DNA of 64,000 nt from the NCBI RefSeq assembly GCF_000379625.1, contig NZ_KB903229.1, positions 414,247 through 478,246 on the forward strand. Reading direction: 5' to 3'. Position numbers and translations under genes: made by a program. Shown here piece after piece: positions 1 through 8,051 of this stretch (positions are counted from its first letter, which is position 1; the number at the start of each line of letters is the position of its first letter). The notes beneath the pieces are model-generated. The model was not told the DNA's origin. It was given only the letters and a program-made list of their open reading frames with translations, and searched no databases. Source of the DNA: Actinomycetospora chiangmaiensis DSM 45062. GTDB lineage: Bacteria; Actinomycetota; Actinomycetes; Mycobacteriales; Pseudonocardiaceae.

Positions 1-710
1 AAGCCCTTGCGCAGGCGGCGATAGGCGAGGTCGACGTAGGCGTTCCTGCCGTCGGCGCGGGTGATCGGCATCTGCACCTCCGGCTCCTCCAGTCCGTCCT
101 CGACGAGGGCGAGCCGTCCGGCGGTCTCGAGCGGCGAGCCGGACAGCGGTCGGGCCGCCGCGACCAGACGGCGGGCCCGCAGGACACCCGGCGTCCCACG
201 ACACCGCCGGATCGCGTCGTCCAACTCCTCCCGCGTGACGCGGGTGCGCAGGAGGGCGCGTTCCACCGCCCACACGGCCCGGTACTCCTCCTCCGTCCGG
301 GCGAGGTCGACGAGCGTGCGGGCCACGGTCGTGACCCGGAGACCGTCCAGGTCGAGGACGTCCTCCGGGGCGACGACGGAGGTGTGGAACCGCAGGTCGG
401 TGCGATGCGGGCGGCGCTCGCAGCGCGGGATCGTGACCTCGTCCGGCCCGCCCGCGGGTACCTCGAGGCCGAGGACGCGCGCTGCCGTCCGGTGGCTCGC
501 GACGGCCGCGCAGCCGCCGACCGTCGCGCACGCGGCCCAGGCGCGTTCGCGGTCGTCGGGTGGTTCGCCCTCCTTGTAGATCCCGCGGTGCACGCGGACG
601 ACCTGCTTCTGGCGCAGGGCCTTGTCGACGAGGGTGGGGTCCTCGAGGCGGATCAACGCGCTGCGACGCAGGAGGCCGCCGTCGCCGGGCTGGGGTTCGA
701 ACCAGGACAT
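1..710 (-). CDS. AbiEi/DUF559-type protein, 3' end outside window
   Basis: Reading leftwards from an ATG at 710 gives an open frame to the window edge (about 236 codons, no stop), so the C-terminus is missing. The N-terminal ~45 residues (LLRRSALI, then VVRVHRGIYK) resemble the winged-helix part of AbiEi-like antitoxins. The middle has the usual RTLVDLAR segment. After SPLETAGRLALVEDGL the frame enters a DUF559 (Vsr-like nuclease fold) domain with VDLAYRR just before the edge. Such proteins are common, often multicopy, in high-GC actinomycetes and their function is unknown. No toxin partner is visible upstream. Family assignment is by pattern recognition; the nuclease catalytic residues cannot be checked because the end is missing. 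Confidence 0.75.
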   Translation of the reverse strand, partial: MSWFEPQPGDGGLLRRSALIRLEDPTLVDKALRQKQVVRVHRGIYKEGEPPDDRERAWAACATVGGCAAVASHRTAARVLGLEVPAGGPDEVTIPRCERRPHRTDLRFHTSVVAPEDVLDLDGLRVTTVARTLVDLARTEEEYRAVWAVERALLRTRVTREELDDAIRRCRGTPGVLRARRLVAAARPLSGSPLETAGRLALVEDGLEEPEVQMPITRADGRNAYVDLAYRRLRKG

Positions 711-838
711 GGCGCCGAGAATGGCCGCGAGCTCCGTCGTTCGGCCATGTTCCGGCGTCACGCTGTGGACAACCAGCTGACTCTCGGATGGTTGTGGACA
801 GCCGGCCGTCCGAACGGCGCAGTGGGAGTCGAACGACC

Positions 839-927
839 CTGTCGGGAGAAATCGGCCCGGGCGACTCGGCCTGTCGTTGTGAATCAGAACGACAAGGCGG
901 TGACGGCCGGGTGGGAGGCCGCGACAA
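839..927. repeat. Nested palindrome, copy 1
   Basis: The inner hairpin has TGTCGTT (872-878) and AACGACA (888-894) around the 9-base loop GTGAATCAG. The outer right arm CCGCGACAA is at 919-927. At the exactly symmetric position 839-847 there is a degenerate left arm (CTGTCGGGA against the expected TTGTCGCGG). Copies 2 and 3 have the same geometry with an almost intact left arm. Confidence 0.7.
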
Positions 928-1083
928 GCTGCACGGGCGGGTGGGAGGCCGCGACAAGCTGCACGGACGAGTGGGGCGTGACGCGGTGCGCGGGGCGTGA
1001 CGCGGGGGAGGCCGCGACAAGCTGCACGGGCGACGCGGGGCGCTCGGCGTGACGTGGGGGAGACCGCGACACGCAGCGCGGGG
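909..1083. repeat. Four 30-bp direct repeats derived from the palindrome's right arm
   Basis: Two adjacent units (about 909-938 and 939-968) are almost identical and contain GGAGGCCGCGACAAGCTGC. A third unit is at about 1005-1034 and a diverged fourth at about 1055-1083. The shared core CCGCGACAAG is the outer right arm of the palindromic element at 839-927, so the array looks like local amplification of that arm. Unit spacing is irregular after the first two units. Confidence 0.8.
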
Positions 1084-1181
1084 CGCGGCGAGGACACGGA
1101 ACGGTCGGGGACTTCGGGTGAGCGGAGCCCGGACGGTTCGGCACGACGTCGGCGCGCGGCCCGGCGGCCCTCACGTCACCG

Positions 1182-1268
1182 TGTCGCGGCCGATTCGCCC
1201 AGGCGCCCCGCCCTGTCGTTGTGAATCAGAACGACAGGGTGGGGCGCGATGTCCAGGAGCCCGCGACA
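1182..1268. repeat. Nested palindrome, copy 2 (18-bp inner stem)
   Basis: The inner arms are 1203-1220 and 1230-1247: 18 bp with a single mismatch (a G-U pair in RNA) around the loop GTGAATCAG (1221-1229), identical to the loop of copy 1. The outer arms TGTCGCGG (1182-1189) and CCGCGACA (1261-1268) are equidistant from the centre. It lies downstream of the leftward YceI-fusion gene and could end its transcript. Confidence 0.8.
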
Positions 1269-1340
1269 AGGAACAGGGAGCCCACGGGCCAGCCGCACCC
1301 GGACCTGCGCGGTGTCACCCCCGCGGGGACGGTGCCGGAC

Positions 1341-2162
1341 CTACCCGGTGACCCGGACCGCCTCGATGTCGATCTCGATCCGGAGCGTGCGGCCGATCGC
1401 GAAGATGCCGGCGATGACCGACTGGTTCCACGAGATGTCGAAGTCGTCGCGGGAGAGCTGGGTGGTCGCGGAGAACCCGGCGCGCTCGCCGCCCCAGAGG
1501 TCGGGGCCGGCACCGTGGTAGATCACGTCCATCGCGACGCGGCTCTTGACGCCCTTGAGCTCCAGGTCGCCGAGCATCGTCCAGTGGTCGGCCGTGTGCT
1601 TCACGATCTGCGTCGAGGCGAAGCGGATCTCGCCGAAGCGCAGCACGTCGAGGAAGTCGGGCGCGCGCAGGTGCTCGTCGCGCCGCTCGTCGTCGGTGTC
1701 GACGCTGCCCGACTCGATCGCCGCGGTGACCTGCGTGCTCTCGAGGGTCGGCCCCATGTCGATCGCGCCGGTGAAGCGGCGGAGCCGACCGTGGACCTTC
1801 GTGATGCCGAGGTGGAACGCCGAGGCCGCGATCCGGGAGTGCACGGGGTCGATCTCCCAGCGCCCGGGGGCGGGGAGCTCCAGGGCGCCGGTGCGGGTGA
1901 GCACCACGCGGCCGAGGTCGCCCGACGCCGGGCCGGCCACGGGTCGGGCCGACGGCGTGTGGCCCACGGCGGAGGTGATGACGGTGCACGGCCCGGCGGG
2001 GAGGCCGTCGAGGACGAAGCGGCCGTCGTCGTCGACCGTGGCGCCGCCGATCTGCTGACCGGCGGCGTCGATCACGGTGACGACGGCGAACGGCACCGGC
2101 CAGCCGTCGCTGGTGACGGCGACACCCGCCACCCGCTGGGTCCCCGACGTCGTGGCGGTCAC
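1341..2162 (-). CDS. YceI-family protein with N-terminal beta-sandwich domain
   Basis: 273 residues from a GTG at 2162 that shares a 4-base GTGA overlap with the stop of the gene before it, so the two are probably co-transcribed. Residues ~8-85 form a carboxypeptidase-regulatory-like beta-sandwich (GVAVTSDGWPVPFAVVTV, then GRFVLDGLPAG). Residues ~95-273 are a YceI domain starting at WEIDPVHSRI, with the typical HLGITKVHGRLRRFTG and RTLRIEIDIEAV segments. YceI proteins form lipocalin-like barrels that bind isoprenoid or lipid ligands; most are periplasmic, but no signal peptide is seen here. The fusion with the sandwich domain is unusual. Ligand unknown. Confidence 0.88.
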   Translation of the reverse strand: MTATTSGTQRVAGVAVTSDGWPVPFAVVTVIDAAGQQIGGATVDDDGRFVLDGLPAGPCTVITSAVGHTPSARPVAGPASGDLGRVVLTRTGALELPAPGRWEIDPVHSRIAASAFHLGITKVHGRLRRFTGAIDMGPTLESTQVTAAIESGSVDTDDERRDEHLRAPDFLDVLRFGEIRFASTQIVKHTADHWTMLGDLELKGVKSRVAMDVIYHGAGPDLWGGERAGFSATTQLSRDDFDISWNQSVIAGIFAIGRTLRIEIDIEAVRVTG

Positions 2163-3109
2163 CGCCGTCCGCCGTCGGCGTCGCCGCGGTCGGAGTAGAA
2201 GTCGCCGGTCGCGTGGCGCCCGTTGTGCCCGTTGGCGTACGCCCCCGCCGGGACGGCGTCGGCGCCGAAGTCCTCGCCCGAGAACGAGCGGGTGGCGTCG
2301 GAGGGCGCCTCGTCGGCGGGGCCGAGCGCCGGCGGGGTGAGCGTGAGCGTCACCTCGGAGGGCTGCCCGGCGCCGACCTCGATCTCGCTGGCCACGGGCG
2401 CGTACCCGCTGGCCGTGATCGTGTAGGTCCCGGGCGTCACCTCGGGGAAGTCGAAGGTGCCGTCCGCGCCGGTGACGGCCGCGCCCACGACGTTGCCGTC
2501 GGCGCCGACCAGGGTGGCCAGCGCCTCGGCGACGGGCCGGCCGCCGGAGGCCGAGCGCACCACGCCGGAGAGGCGCAGCTGGCTGACCAGCGAGATGTCG
2601 CGCGTGACGCGGCCCTCGCCCGGGATCTGGACGGTCTCGGCCACCGGCGTGGTCTCGGGGGCGGCGGCCGTGAGCGTGTACGTGCCCTCGTCGAGGTCGG
2701 CGAACCGGTAGCCGCCGTCGGCGTTCGACCGGGCGACCGCGACGACGGTGCCGCGCACGTCGGTCAGCGTCAGCACGACCCCGGCGCTCCCGACGAGGCC
2801 GCCGTCGCGCGACGCGCCGACCGTCCCCTCGAGGGAGGCACCACCGCCGGAGAGCGACACGTCGTGGCGCAGCGCCCGGTCGGACACCGCCACCAGCGAG
2901 GCCTTCGGCTGGTGGGTGGACGACGAGCAGATGACGAGGTAGGTGCCGCCGGTCGACGGCGTGAGGCGGTAGTCGCCGGACTCGTCGGCGACCGTCCGGT
3001 CGAGCTGGTCGCCCGCCAGGTCGCACAGCGTCAGCGCCGCCCCCGGGAGCGGGCCGCCGTCACCCCGTGTGATCCGTCCGAAGATCATGATCGGCTGCTG
3101 TCCGTCCAC
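2159..3109 (-). CDS. Carboxypeptidase-regulatory-like multi-domain protein
   Basis: 316 residues from a GTG at 3109, chosen because AGGAG lies 7-8 bases upstream. An in-frame extension to 3280 has no ribosome binding site. Three consecutive beta-sandwich units are visible, at about residues 8-85, 90-170 and 175-255. Each carries the signature of a variable loop followed by DGxYRF/DGTFDF and then GTYTLTA or GTYTITA. A hydrophilic tail follows (about 60 residues, rich in Gly, Asp and Asn). No signal peptide, membrane helix or peptidase domain is present, so it may act as a scaffold or binding protein. It overlaps the YceI fusion by 4 bases. The repeats resemble the tail of the exporter at 16744-19452 (shared phrases such as LVGADG/LMGADG and TASGYAPV/TASGFAPV). 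Function unknown. Confidence 0.85.
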   Translation of the reverse strand: MDGQQPIMIFGRITRGDGGPLPGAALTLCDLAGDQLDRTVADESGDYRLTPSTGGTYLVICSSSTHQPKASLVAVSDRALRHDVSLSGGGASLEGTVGASRDGGLVGSAGVVLTLTDVRGTVVAVARSNADGGYRFADLDEGTYTLTAAAPETTPVAETVQIPGEGRVTRDISLVSQLRLSGVVRSASGGRPVAEALATLVGADGNVVGAAVTGADGTFDFPEVTPGTYTITASGYAPVASEIEVGAGQPSEVTLTLTPPALGPADEAPSDATRSFSGEDFGADAVPAGAYANGHNGRHATGDFYSDRGDADGGRR

Positions 3110-3339
3110 CGTCGTACTCCTCAAACCGCTCGCGTCCCGGCGCCCCGGGGTCACGCGGGAGACTGACCCGCCCACCACTGTCGCGAAACCGGGACCGGTC
3201 GGCCATCCGGATCCCCGCGGACCACCCGAGATTTCACTTTCATCGTACAAGCATCTTCCGTGGGACGCCCACGCGATCACCGATGGTGTGCACCACCGAT
3301 CCTGTGGCGCGGGCCCCGGACCGGGAGCACGCTGACGCC

Positions 3340-4632
3340 ATGGCTGCGCCCACCGACGACCGCACCTCCATCGCGCCCGCCACCGCCGGCGAGGACGGCG
3401 GTCACGGCGACCCCTTCGCCGACCTGCCCCGCCCGCACCTCGAGCTCGATCCCGACGCGGCCCACGTCGCCGACTTCTACGCCTACGGCGAGCTGCTCGA
3501 CGACGGCGAGCGCGACATCCTGCGCCGGCTGCGCGGCTACCTCGCCACCGACGTGGCCCCGGTGGTGAACGAGGCGTGGGAGGCGGCGGAGTTCCCCGAG
3601 CAGTTCCGGCGGGGCTTCGCCGAACTCGACCTGGCGGGGCTGCCCTACGGCCTCTCGACGTACTCGGACCGGCCGGCGCGGCGCGTGCTCATGGGCTTCG
3701 TGCACGCCGAGATCGCCCGCATCGACGCCTCGACCAACAGCTTCTTCGGGGTGCAGAGCGGCCTCGCGATGGGCTCGATCGACGCGTGCGGCACCCCGGA
3801 GCAGCGCGAGCGCTGGCTACCGCCCATGGCACGTCTGGACCTCGTCGGGGCCTTCGGCCTCACCGAGCCGCACGGCGGGTCCGACGTGGCGGGCGGGATG
3901 GAGACCACCGCGCGCCGCGAGGGCGACGAGTGGGTCATCGACGGGCACAAGCGCTGGATCGGGAACGGGACGTTCGCCGACGTGCTCGTGATCTGGGCCC
4001 GCGACGGCGAGGCGGTCCGCGGCTTCGTCGTCGACCGGGAGACCGCCGGTGTGAGCACCACGAAGATCGAGGGCAAGACGGCGCTGCGCATCACCCAGAA
4101 CGCCGACATCACCCTCGAGGGCGTCCGCGTGGGCGAGGACCGCCGGCTCTCCGGCGGCCAGGGCACGTTCGCCGACACCGGCGGGGTGCTGCGCCGGACC
4201 CGGGGCAACGCGTCGTGGGCGTGCGTGGGGGTGCAGATGGCGGCCTACGAGCTCGCCCTGAGCTACGCCCAGCAGCGCGTGCAGTTCGGGCGTCCGATCG
4301 CCGGGTTCCAGATGATCCAGGACGCCCTCGTGCAGATGCTCGGCAACACGACGGCGTCGCTCGGGATGGCCGCCCGCAACGCGCAGCTCATCGACGGCGG
4401 GGGCGGCTCGGACGCCCACTCGGCGCTCGCGAAGCAGTTCTGCGCCGACCGGATGCGCGAGACGGTCGCGCTCGGCCGCCAGATCGTCGGCGGCAACGGG
4501 ACGATCCTGGAGAACGGGATCGCCCGGTACTTCAACGACGCCGAGGCGCTCTACTCCTACGAGGGCACGCGCGAGATGAACACCCTCATCGTCGGGAAGA
4601 GGATCACCGGGCACAGCGCCTTCGTCCGGTAG
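3340..4632 (+). CDS. Acyl-CoA dehydrogenase, glutaryl-CoA dehydrogenase-like
   Basis: A 430-residue FAD enzyme that would oxidise an acyl-CoA at C2-C3 and pass electrons to ETF. Visible motifs: GLTEPHGGSDV (~residues 172-182) for substrate and flavin contact, KRWIGNGTFAD, and near the C-terminus YSYEGTREMNTL, whose Glu (~408) matches the catalytic base of glutaryl-CoA dehydrogenase and plant ACX4 (TYEGT). ATG 3340 was preferred over 3283 because the extra 19 residues look unrelated to the family and lack a ribosome binding site. It stands alone, 230 bp from the divergent beta-sandwich gene. The true substrate (glutaryl, butyryl or branched acyl-CoA) cannot be fixed from sequence. Confidence 0.9.
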   Translation: MAAPTDDRTSIAPATAGEDGGHGDPFADLPRPHLELDPDAAHVADFYAYGELLDDGERDILRRLRGYLATDVAPVVNEAWEAAEFPEQFRRGFAELDLAGLPYGLSTYSDRPARRVLMGFVHAEIARIDASTNSFFGVQSGLAMGSIDACGTPEQRERWLPPMARLDLVGAFGLTEPHGGSDVAGGMETTARREGDEWVIDGHKRWIGNGTFADVLVIWARDGEAVRGFVVDRETAGVSTTKIEGKTALRITQNADITLEGVRVGEDRRLSGGQGTFADTGGVLRRTRGNASWACVGVQMAAYELALSYAQQRVQFGRPIAGFQMIQDALVQMLGNTTASLGMAARNAQLIDGGGGSDAHSALAKQFCADRMRETVALGRQIVGGNGTILENGIARYFNDAEALYSYEGTREMNTLIVGKRITGHSAFVR

Positions 4633-4717
4633 TCGTTCCCGACGGCGGGTGGCCGGGGGCGCGCCTGTTCGCGTGAGCACCGGTGTGGGGCGGCGGGGGA
4701 CCGGGAACGGAGGCGAC

Positions 4718-6040
4718 GTGGCAGCGCACGTCGTGATCGTCGGAGGTGGGTTCGCCGGGGCGGGGGTCGCGCGGCGGCTCGAGCGGCTCGCCCCGGACGC
4801 CCGGATCACCCTCGTCAGCCCGGACGACCACGTCCTCTACCTGCCGCTGCTCCCGCAGGTCGCGGCCGGCGTCATCCCGCCGCGGGCCGCGACGATCGCC
4901 CTCGCCCGGCGGCTGCGCCGCACCCGGACGCTGCCGGGCCGCGCGGTCGGCGTCGATCCCGCGGCGCGGCGGGTGCTGGTGAGGACCATCACCGGGACCC
5001 GCGAGGACCTCTCCTACGACCACCTCGTGCTGGCACCGGGCAGCGTCACGAAGGTCATGGACATCCCCGGCCTGCGCGAGTACGGCCGCGGGGTCAAGAC
5101 GCTCGCGGAGGCCGCGTTCCTGCGCGACCACGTCCTCGAACAGCTCGAGCTCGCGGCCGCGACGACCGACGCCGCGGAGCGGGAGCGGCGGTGCCGGTTC
5201 GTCGTCGTGGGCGGTGGCTACGCGGGGGTCGAGACGGCGGCGAGCCTGCAGCTCATGACGCGGGCCCTGGCCCGTCGGACCCGCGGGCTCGACCCCGACC
5301 TCGTGCGCTGGCACGTCGTCCAGCACGCCCCCGAACTCATGCCCGGCCTCGGACAGCGGCTGAGCGAGGACACCCACCGGGTGCTCACCGACCGGGGCGT
5401 CGTGGTCGACCTCGGCACCAGCCTCACCGGGGCGGACGACGGCTCGGTCACGCTCTCGGACGGCCGACGCCTCGAGACCGCCACGCTCATCTGGACGGCC
5501 GGGGTGGCGCCGAACCCGCTCATGTCCCGCCTCGACCTGCCGTCCACCCACGGGGCGCTCGACGTCGGGGCCGACCTCGCCGCCGCCGACCACCCGGAGA
5601 TCACCGCCCTGGGCGACGCCGCGTCGGTGCCGGACCTGACGAACCCGGGCCACACGTGCCCGCCGACCGCCCAGCACGCCACGCGCCAGGCCCCGGTCGC
5701 CGCGGCCAACGTCGCCGCGGCCCTCGCCGGCCGTCCGACGTCGGACTACCGGCACCGCGACCTCGGCCTGGTCGTCGACCTCGGCGGGACCGACGCGGTG
5801 GCCAAGCCCTTCGGGATCGACCTCGCGGGGCTCCCGGCGCAGGTCGTGACGCGCGGGTACCACCTGTGGGCGCTGCGGGCCCCGGACGCGGTCGCGCGGG
5901 TGGCCACCAACTGGGCGCTCCACGGCGTCGGCGGGAACAACGCCGTGCGGCTCGGCTTCTTCACCGACACCTCGGGACGGCTCGCCGAGTTCGAGCACAC
6001 CGACGACTACCTCACCCCCGCGGAGGTCCGGGCGGGCTGA
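4718..6040 (+). CDS. NAD(P)/FAD oxidoreductase, type II NADH dehydrogenase-like
   Basis: 440 residues from GTG 4718, preceded by GGAGG at the right distance. Two Rossmann dinucleotide folds are visible: VVIVGGGFAGAGVARRL near the N-terminus for FAD and VVVGGGYAGVETAASL at ~163-178 for NAD(P)H. The C-terminal ITALGDAASVPD contacts FAD. This is the layout of non-proton-pumping NADH:quinone dehydrogenases (NDH-2). It would pass electrons from NADH to menaquinone at the inner face of the membrane. The last ~45 residues (VATNWALHGVGGNNAVRLGF) may be the membrane-anchoring amphipathic part. Its 3' end overlaps the convergent CLC gene by 29 bases. Other members of the class act on sulfide or other donors, so the quinone role is an inference. 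Confidence 0.88.
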   Translation: MAAHVVIVGGGFAGAGVARRLERLAPDARITLVSPDDHVLYLPLLPQVAAGVIPPRAATIALARRLRRTRTLPGRAVGVDPAARRVLVRTITGTREDLSYDHLVLAPGSVTKVMDIPGLREYGRGVKTLAEAAFLRDHVLEQLELAAATTDAAERERRCRFVVVGGGYAGVETAASLQLMTRALARRTRGLDPDLVRWHVVQHAPELMPGLGQRLSEDTHRVLTDRGVVVDLGTSLTGADDGSVTLSDGRRLETATLIWTAGVAPNPLMSRLDLPSTHGALDVGADLAAADHPEITALGDAASVPDLTNPGHTCPPTAQHATRQAPVAAANVAAALAGRPTSDYRHRDLGLVVDLGGTDAVAKPFGIDLAGLPAQVVTRGYHLWALRAPDAVARVATNWALHGVGGNNAVRLGFFTDTSGRLAEFEHTDDYLTPAEVRAG

Positions 6041-7322
6041 GCGGCTCGAGCTGCGCCGCCGTCGTCGTGGACTGCGGCTCGACCAGCCGCGCGACCAGGG
6101 TGCCGAGCACGGCCGCGAGGGTGACCGGGACGAGCAGACCGGTTCCGGCGTGCGTCAGTTCGAGCACGAGCACGACGGTGGCCAGCGGGGCCTGCAGCGC
6201 GGCCGCGAGGAAGGCCGCGGCGCCGACCAGGGCGTAGGCCCCGAGCGGGCTGCCGGGCCAGAGCAGGACCCAGCCGCGGGCGAGCACGGCCCCGAGCAGG
6301 GCGCCCGTGGCCAGGGTCGGGGTGAACAGCCCGCCGCTCGCCCCCGCGCGCAGCGACGCGATCGTGAGCAGCGGCTTGAGCAGCACGAGCGCGACCAGGA
6401 CCGGCAGCGCGCCGCCGCCGTCGAGCACGATCTGCGTCGGCCCCTTGCCGTTGCCGAGCAGCTCGGGGAACACGATCGCGAGGGCGCCGAGGACGGTGAA
6501 CACCCCGGTCGTCGCCACCGGCAGCCGCCAGCCGGTCGGTGCCGGGCGTCGCGCCCACCGCACGAGGCGGACGAAGCCGACGGCCGCGAGCCCGCACACC
6601 GGGGCGGCGAGGACCGCGAAGACCACCGCCGAGCCCGTCGTCGGGACCGGGGCGACGGCGTAGACCGCCGCGTCGCCGACGAGGAACCAGGCGACGACCG
6701 CGCCGAGGGTCGCGGTCACGACGGCGGGGATCGCGACCGGCAGCGCGAGGGAGCCGAGGAGCACCTCGAGGGTGAAGAGGGCGCCGCCGAACGGGACGTC
6801 GTACACCGCGGCGAGTCCGGCCCCCGCCCCGCACGCGACGAGGACGCGGCGCTCGTGGTCGGCCAGCCCGGTCAGCTCGCCGAGGCGGGAGCCGAGGGCC
6901 GCCGCGATCTCCCGCGGCGCGCCCTCGCGGCCGAGGGAGGCGCCGAGCGCCACGATCACGATCTGCAGCACGCCGTCGAGGACGGTCCGGCCCAGTCCCA
7001 TCCGGGCGCCGGGCGTCCACACCGTCGCGGACACCCCGCGCATCGCGCCGAGCCGCCGCGAGACCGGGCCGCGCAGCCACCACCACCCCAGCCCGGCGAC
7101 GAGGCCCGCGAGGACGGGGACGAGCAGGCGCCGCCACCAGGGCGCCCCGTCCACGCCCTCCTGGAACGACCGTTCGCTGTAGCCGTAGGCCACGTCCTGC
7201 GCCAGGTGCAGCAGCAGCGTCAGCAGGCCGCCGGCGATCCCGGCGCCCACGCCCACGAGCAGCACGACCACCCAGAACCGCCACGCGAGGGTCGGCCGGG
7301 CGGCGTTCGGCTGCACGCTCAC
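6012..7322 (-). CDS. CLC-family chloride channel or H+/Cl- antiporter
   Basis: 436 residues, many hydrophobic helices. The CLC selectivity-filter motif is present as GREGAPREI (131-139), with gating Glu 133; the usual GREGP is here GREGA. The second signature, GASGGLFTPTLATGALLGA, follows in the C-terminal half. CLC proteins move chloride in exchange for protons or passively. There is no C-terminal CBS pair. GTG 7322 gives a 4-base overlap with the DUF202 gene before it, so the three leftward genes form one operon. The gene ends inside the coding region of the convergent NADH dehydrogenase-like gene. Confidence 0.92.
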   Translation of the reverse strand: MSVQPNAARPTLAWRFWVVVLLVGVGAGIAGGLLTLLLHLAQDVAYGYSERSFQEGVDGAPWWRRLLVPVLAGLVAGLGWWWLRGPVSRRLGAMRGVSATVWTPGARMGLGRTVLDGVLQIVIVALGASLGREGAPREIAAALGSRLGELTGLADHERRVLVACGAGAGLAAVYDVPFGGALFTLEVLLGSLALPVAIPAVVTATLGAVVAWFLVGDAAVYAVAPVPTTGSAVVFAVLAAPVCGLAAVGFVRLVRWARRPAPTGWRLPVATTGVFTVLGALAIVFPELLGNGKGPTQIVLDGGGALPVLVALVLLKPLLTIASLRAGASGGLFTPTLATGALLGAVLARGWVLLWPGSPLGAYALVGAAAFLAAALQAPLATVVLVLELTHAGTGLLVPVTLAAVLGTLVARLVEPQSTTTAAQLEPLSPPGPPRG

Positions 7323-7636
7323 ACCAGCAGCACGAGGCCGGAGACGACGGCGAGCAGCACCACCGCGCCGCCGAGCAGCGGCACCGCCCGCGCCGCGGCG
7401 AGCGGGGACGGCAGCGGCGCGTGCCGCAGCACCCGGGTGCGGTGCCGGCCGTAGAGCGCCGTCGCCACCGCGATCAGCAGCGCGAGCCCCGCCGGCACGA
7501 GCGCGAGCGAGACCTCGAGGTGACCGAACTCCCGGGCGGCGAGCAGGACGGCGTTGCCCGCGACGCCGAGCGAGGTCCGGCTCCAGGCGAGCCCGGTCCG
7601 CTCGGCCTGCAGCCCGGCGTCGCTGGGACTGTTCAC
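7319..7636 (-). CDS. DUF202 membrane protein (second copy)
   Basis: 105 residues with three predicted membrane helices and the DUF202 opening LQAERTGLAWSRTSLGVAGN. The GTG at 7636 overlaps the preceding stop by 4 bases, and its own stop overlaps the CLC start. DUF202 proteins (YidH/YidG in E. coli) commonly come in tandem pairs; their function is unknown. The operon with a CLC channel hints at an ion or membrane-potential role, which is an inference from context only. Confidence 0.9.
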   Translation of the reverse strand: MNSPSDAGLQAERTGLAWSRTSLGVAGNAVLLAAREFGHLEVSLALVPAGLALLIAVATALYGRHRTRVLRHAPLPSPLAAARAVPLLGGAVVLLAVVSGLVLLV

Positions 7637-7992
7637 GCCTCGCCGCGCAGCACGATCAGCACGAGCCCGAAGAGCGCGAGGACCACCAGCCCCGTGGCCA
7701 TGACCCAGGGGATCCGCTGGCGGGGGAGCGGGCGGTCGTGCCGGATCGCGTCCTCCACCGAGCGCCAGCGCAGCACCCCGGACGCGGCCGCCACCACCGC
7801 GAGGACCGCGAGCAGCCCGCCGGTCACGCCCCGCGCATGCGGGATCGGGAACGACGGCACCAGCTGGACCACGGCGACGCCGGCGGCGAGCAGCGACAGC
7901 GAGGTCCGTAGCCAGGCGAGGAAGGTGCGTTCGTTCGCGAGGGTGAACCGGTAGTCGGGTTCCCGCTCGGTGTCCTGGTCGGCGTCGGGCAC
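7633..7992 (-). CDS. DUF202 membrane protein (first copy, YidH-like)
   Basis: 119 residues from GTG 7992. After a charged N-terminus comes YRFTLANERTFLAWLRTSLS, the characteristic YidH/DUF202 segment, and three hydrophobic helices. It is the first gene of a three-gene operon with a second DUF202 protein and a CLC channel, all joined by 4-base overlaps. It is divergent from the DMT-type gene with a 59-bp gap. Function unknown. Confidence 0.9.
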   Translation of the reverse strand: MPDADQDTEREPDYRFTLANERTFLAWLRTSLSLLAAGVAVVQLVPSFPIPHARGVTGGLLAVLAVVAAASGVLRWRSVEDAIRHDRPLPRQRIPWVMATGLVVLALFGLVLIVLRGEA

Positions 7993-8038
7993 CCGCGCAT
8001 CGTCCCGCCCGCACCCGCCGGGACGCAGCACCGGGCCG

Positions 8039-8044
8039 TACCGT
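8039..8044 (+). promoter_or_regulatory. -10 box TACCGT, leaderless geometry
   Basis: TACCGT ends 7 bases before the GTG at 8052. The transcript should therefore start at or next to the start codon. Confidence 0.5.
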
Positions 8045-8051
8045 CGACCAC

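Larger units (their letters stand above)
711..1340. other. Gene-free, repeat-rich 630-bp gap
   Basis: No frame here has coding character. The stretch holds two copies of an ~88-bp nested palindrome (839-927 and 1182-1268) and four 30-bp-type direct repeats (909-1083). It lies between two leftward genes, so it must contain the promoter of the DUF559-type gene and possibly a terminator for the YceI-fusion gene. The 18-bp stem at 1203-1247 is the best terminator candidate although no U tract follows it on either strand. Confidence 0.7.

Noticed and set aside
909-1083. CRISPR-like array
   Set aside because: Units 1 and 2 are directly adjacent with no spacers, later units are irregular and diverged, and no cas gene is near.
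3283-3339. Upstream start (ATG 3283) for the acyl-CoA dehydrogenase
   Set aside because: No ribosome binding site or -10 box stands before it, and the 19 extra residues do not resemble the family N-terminus.
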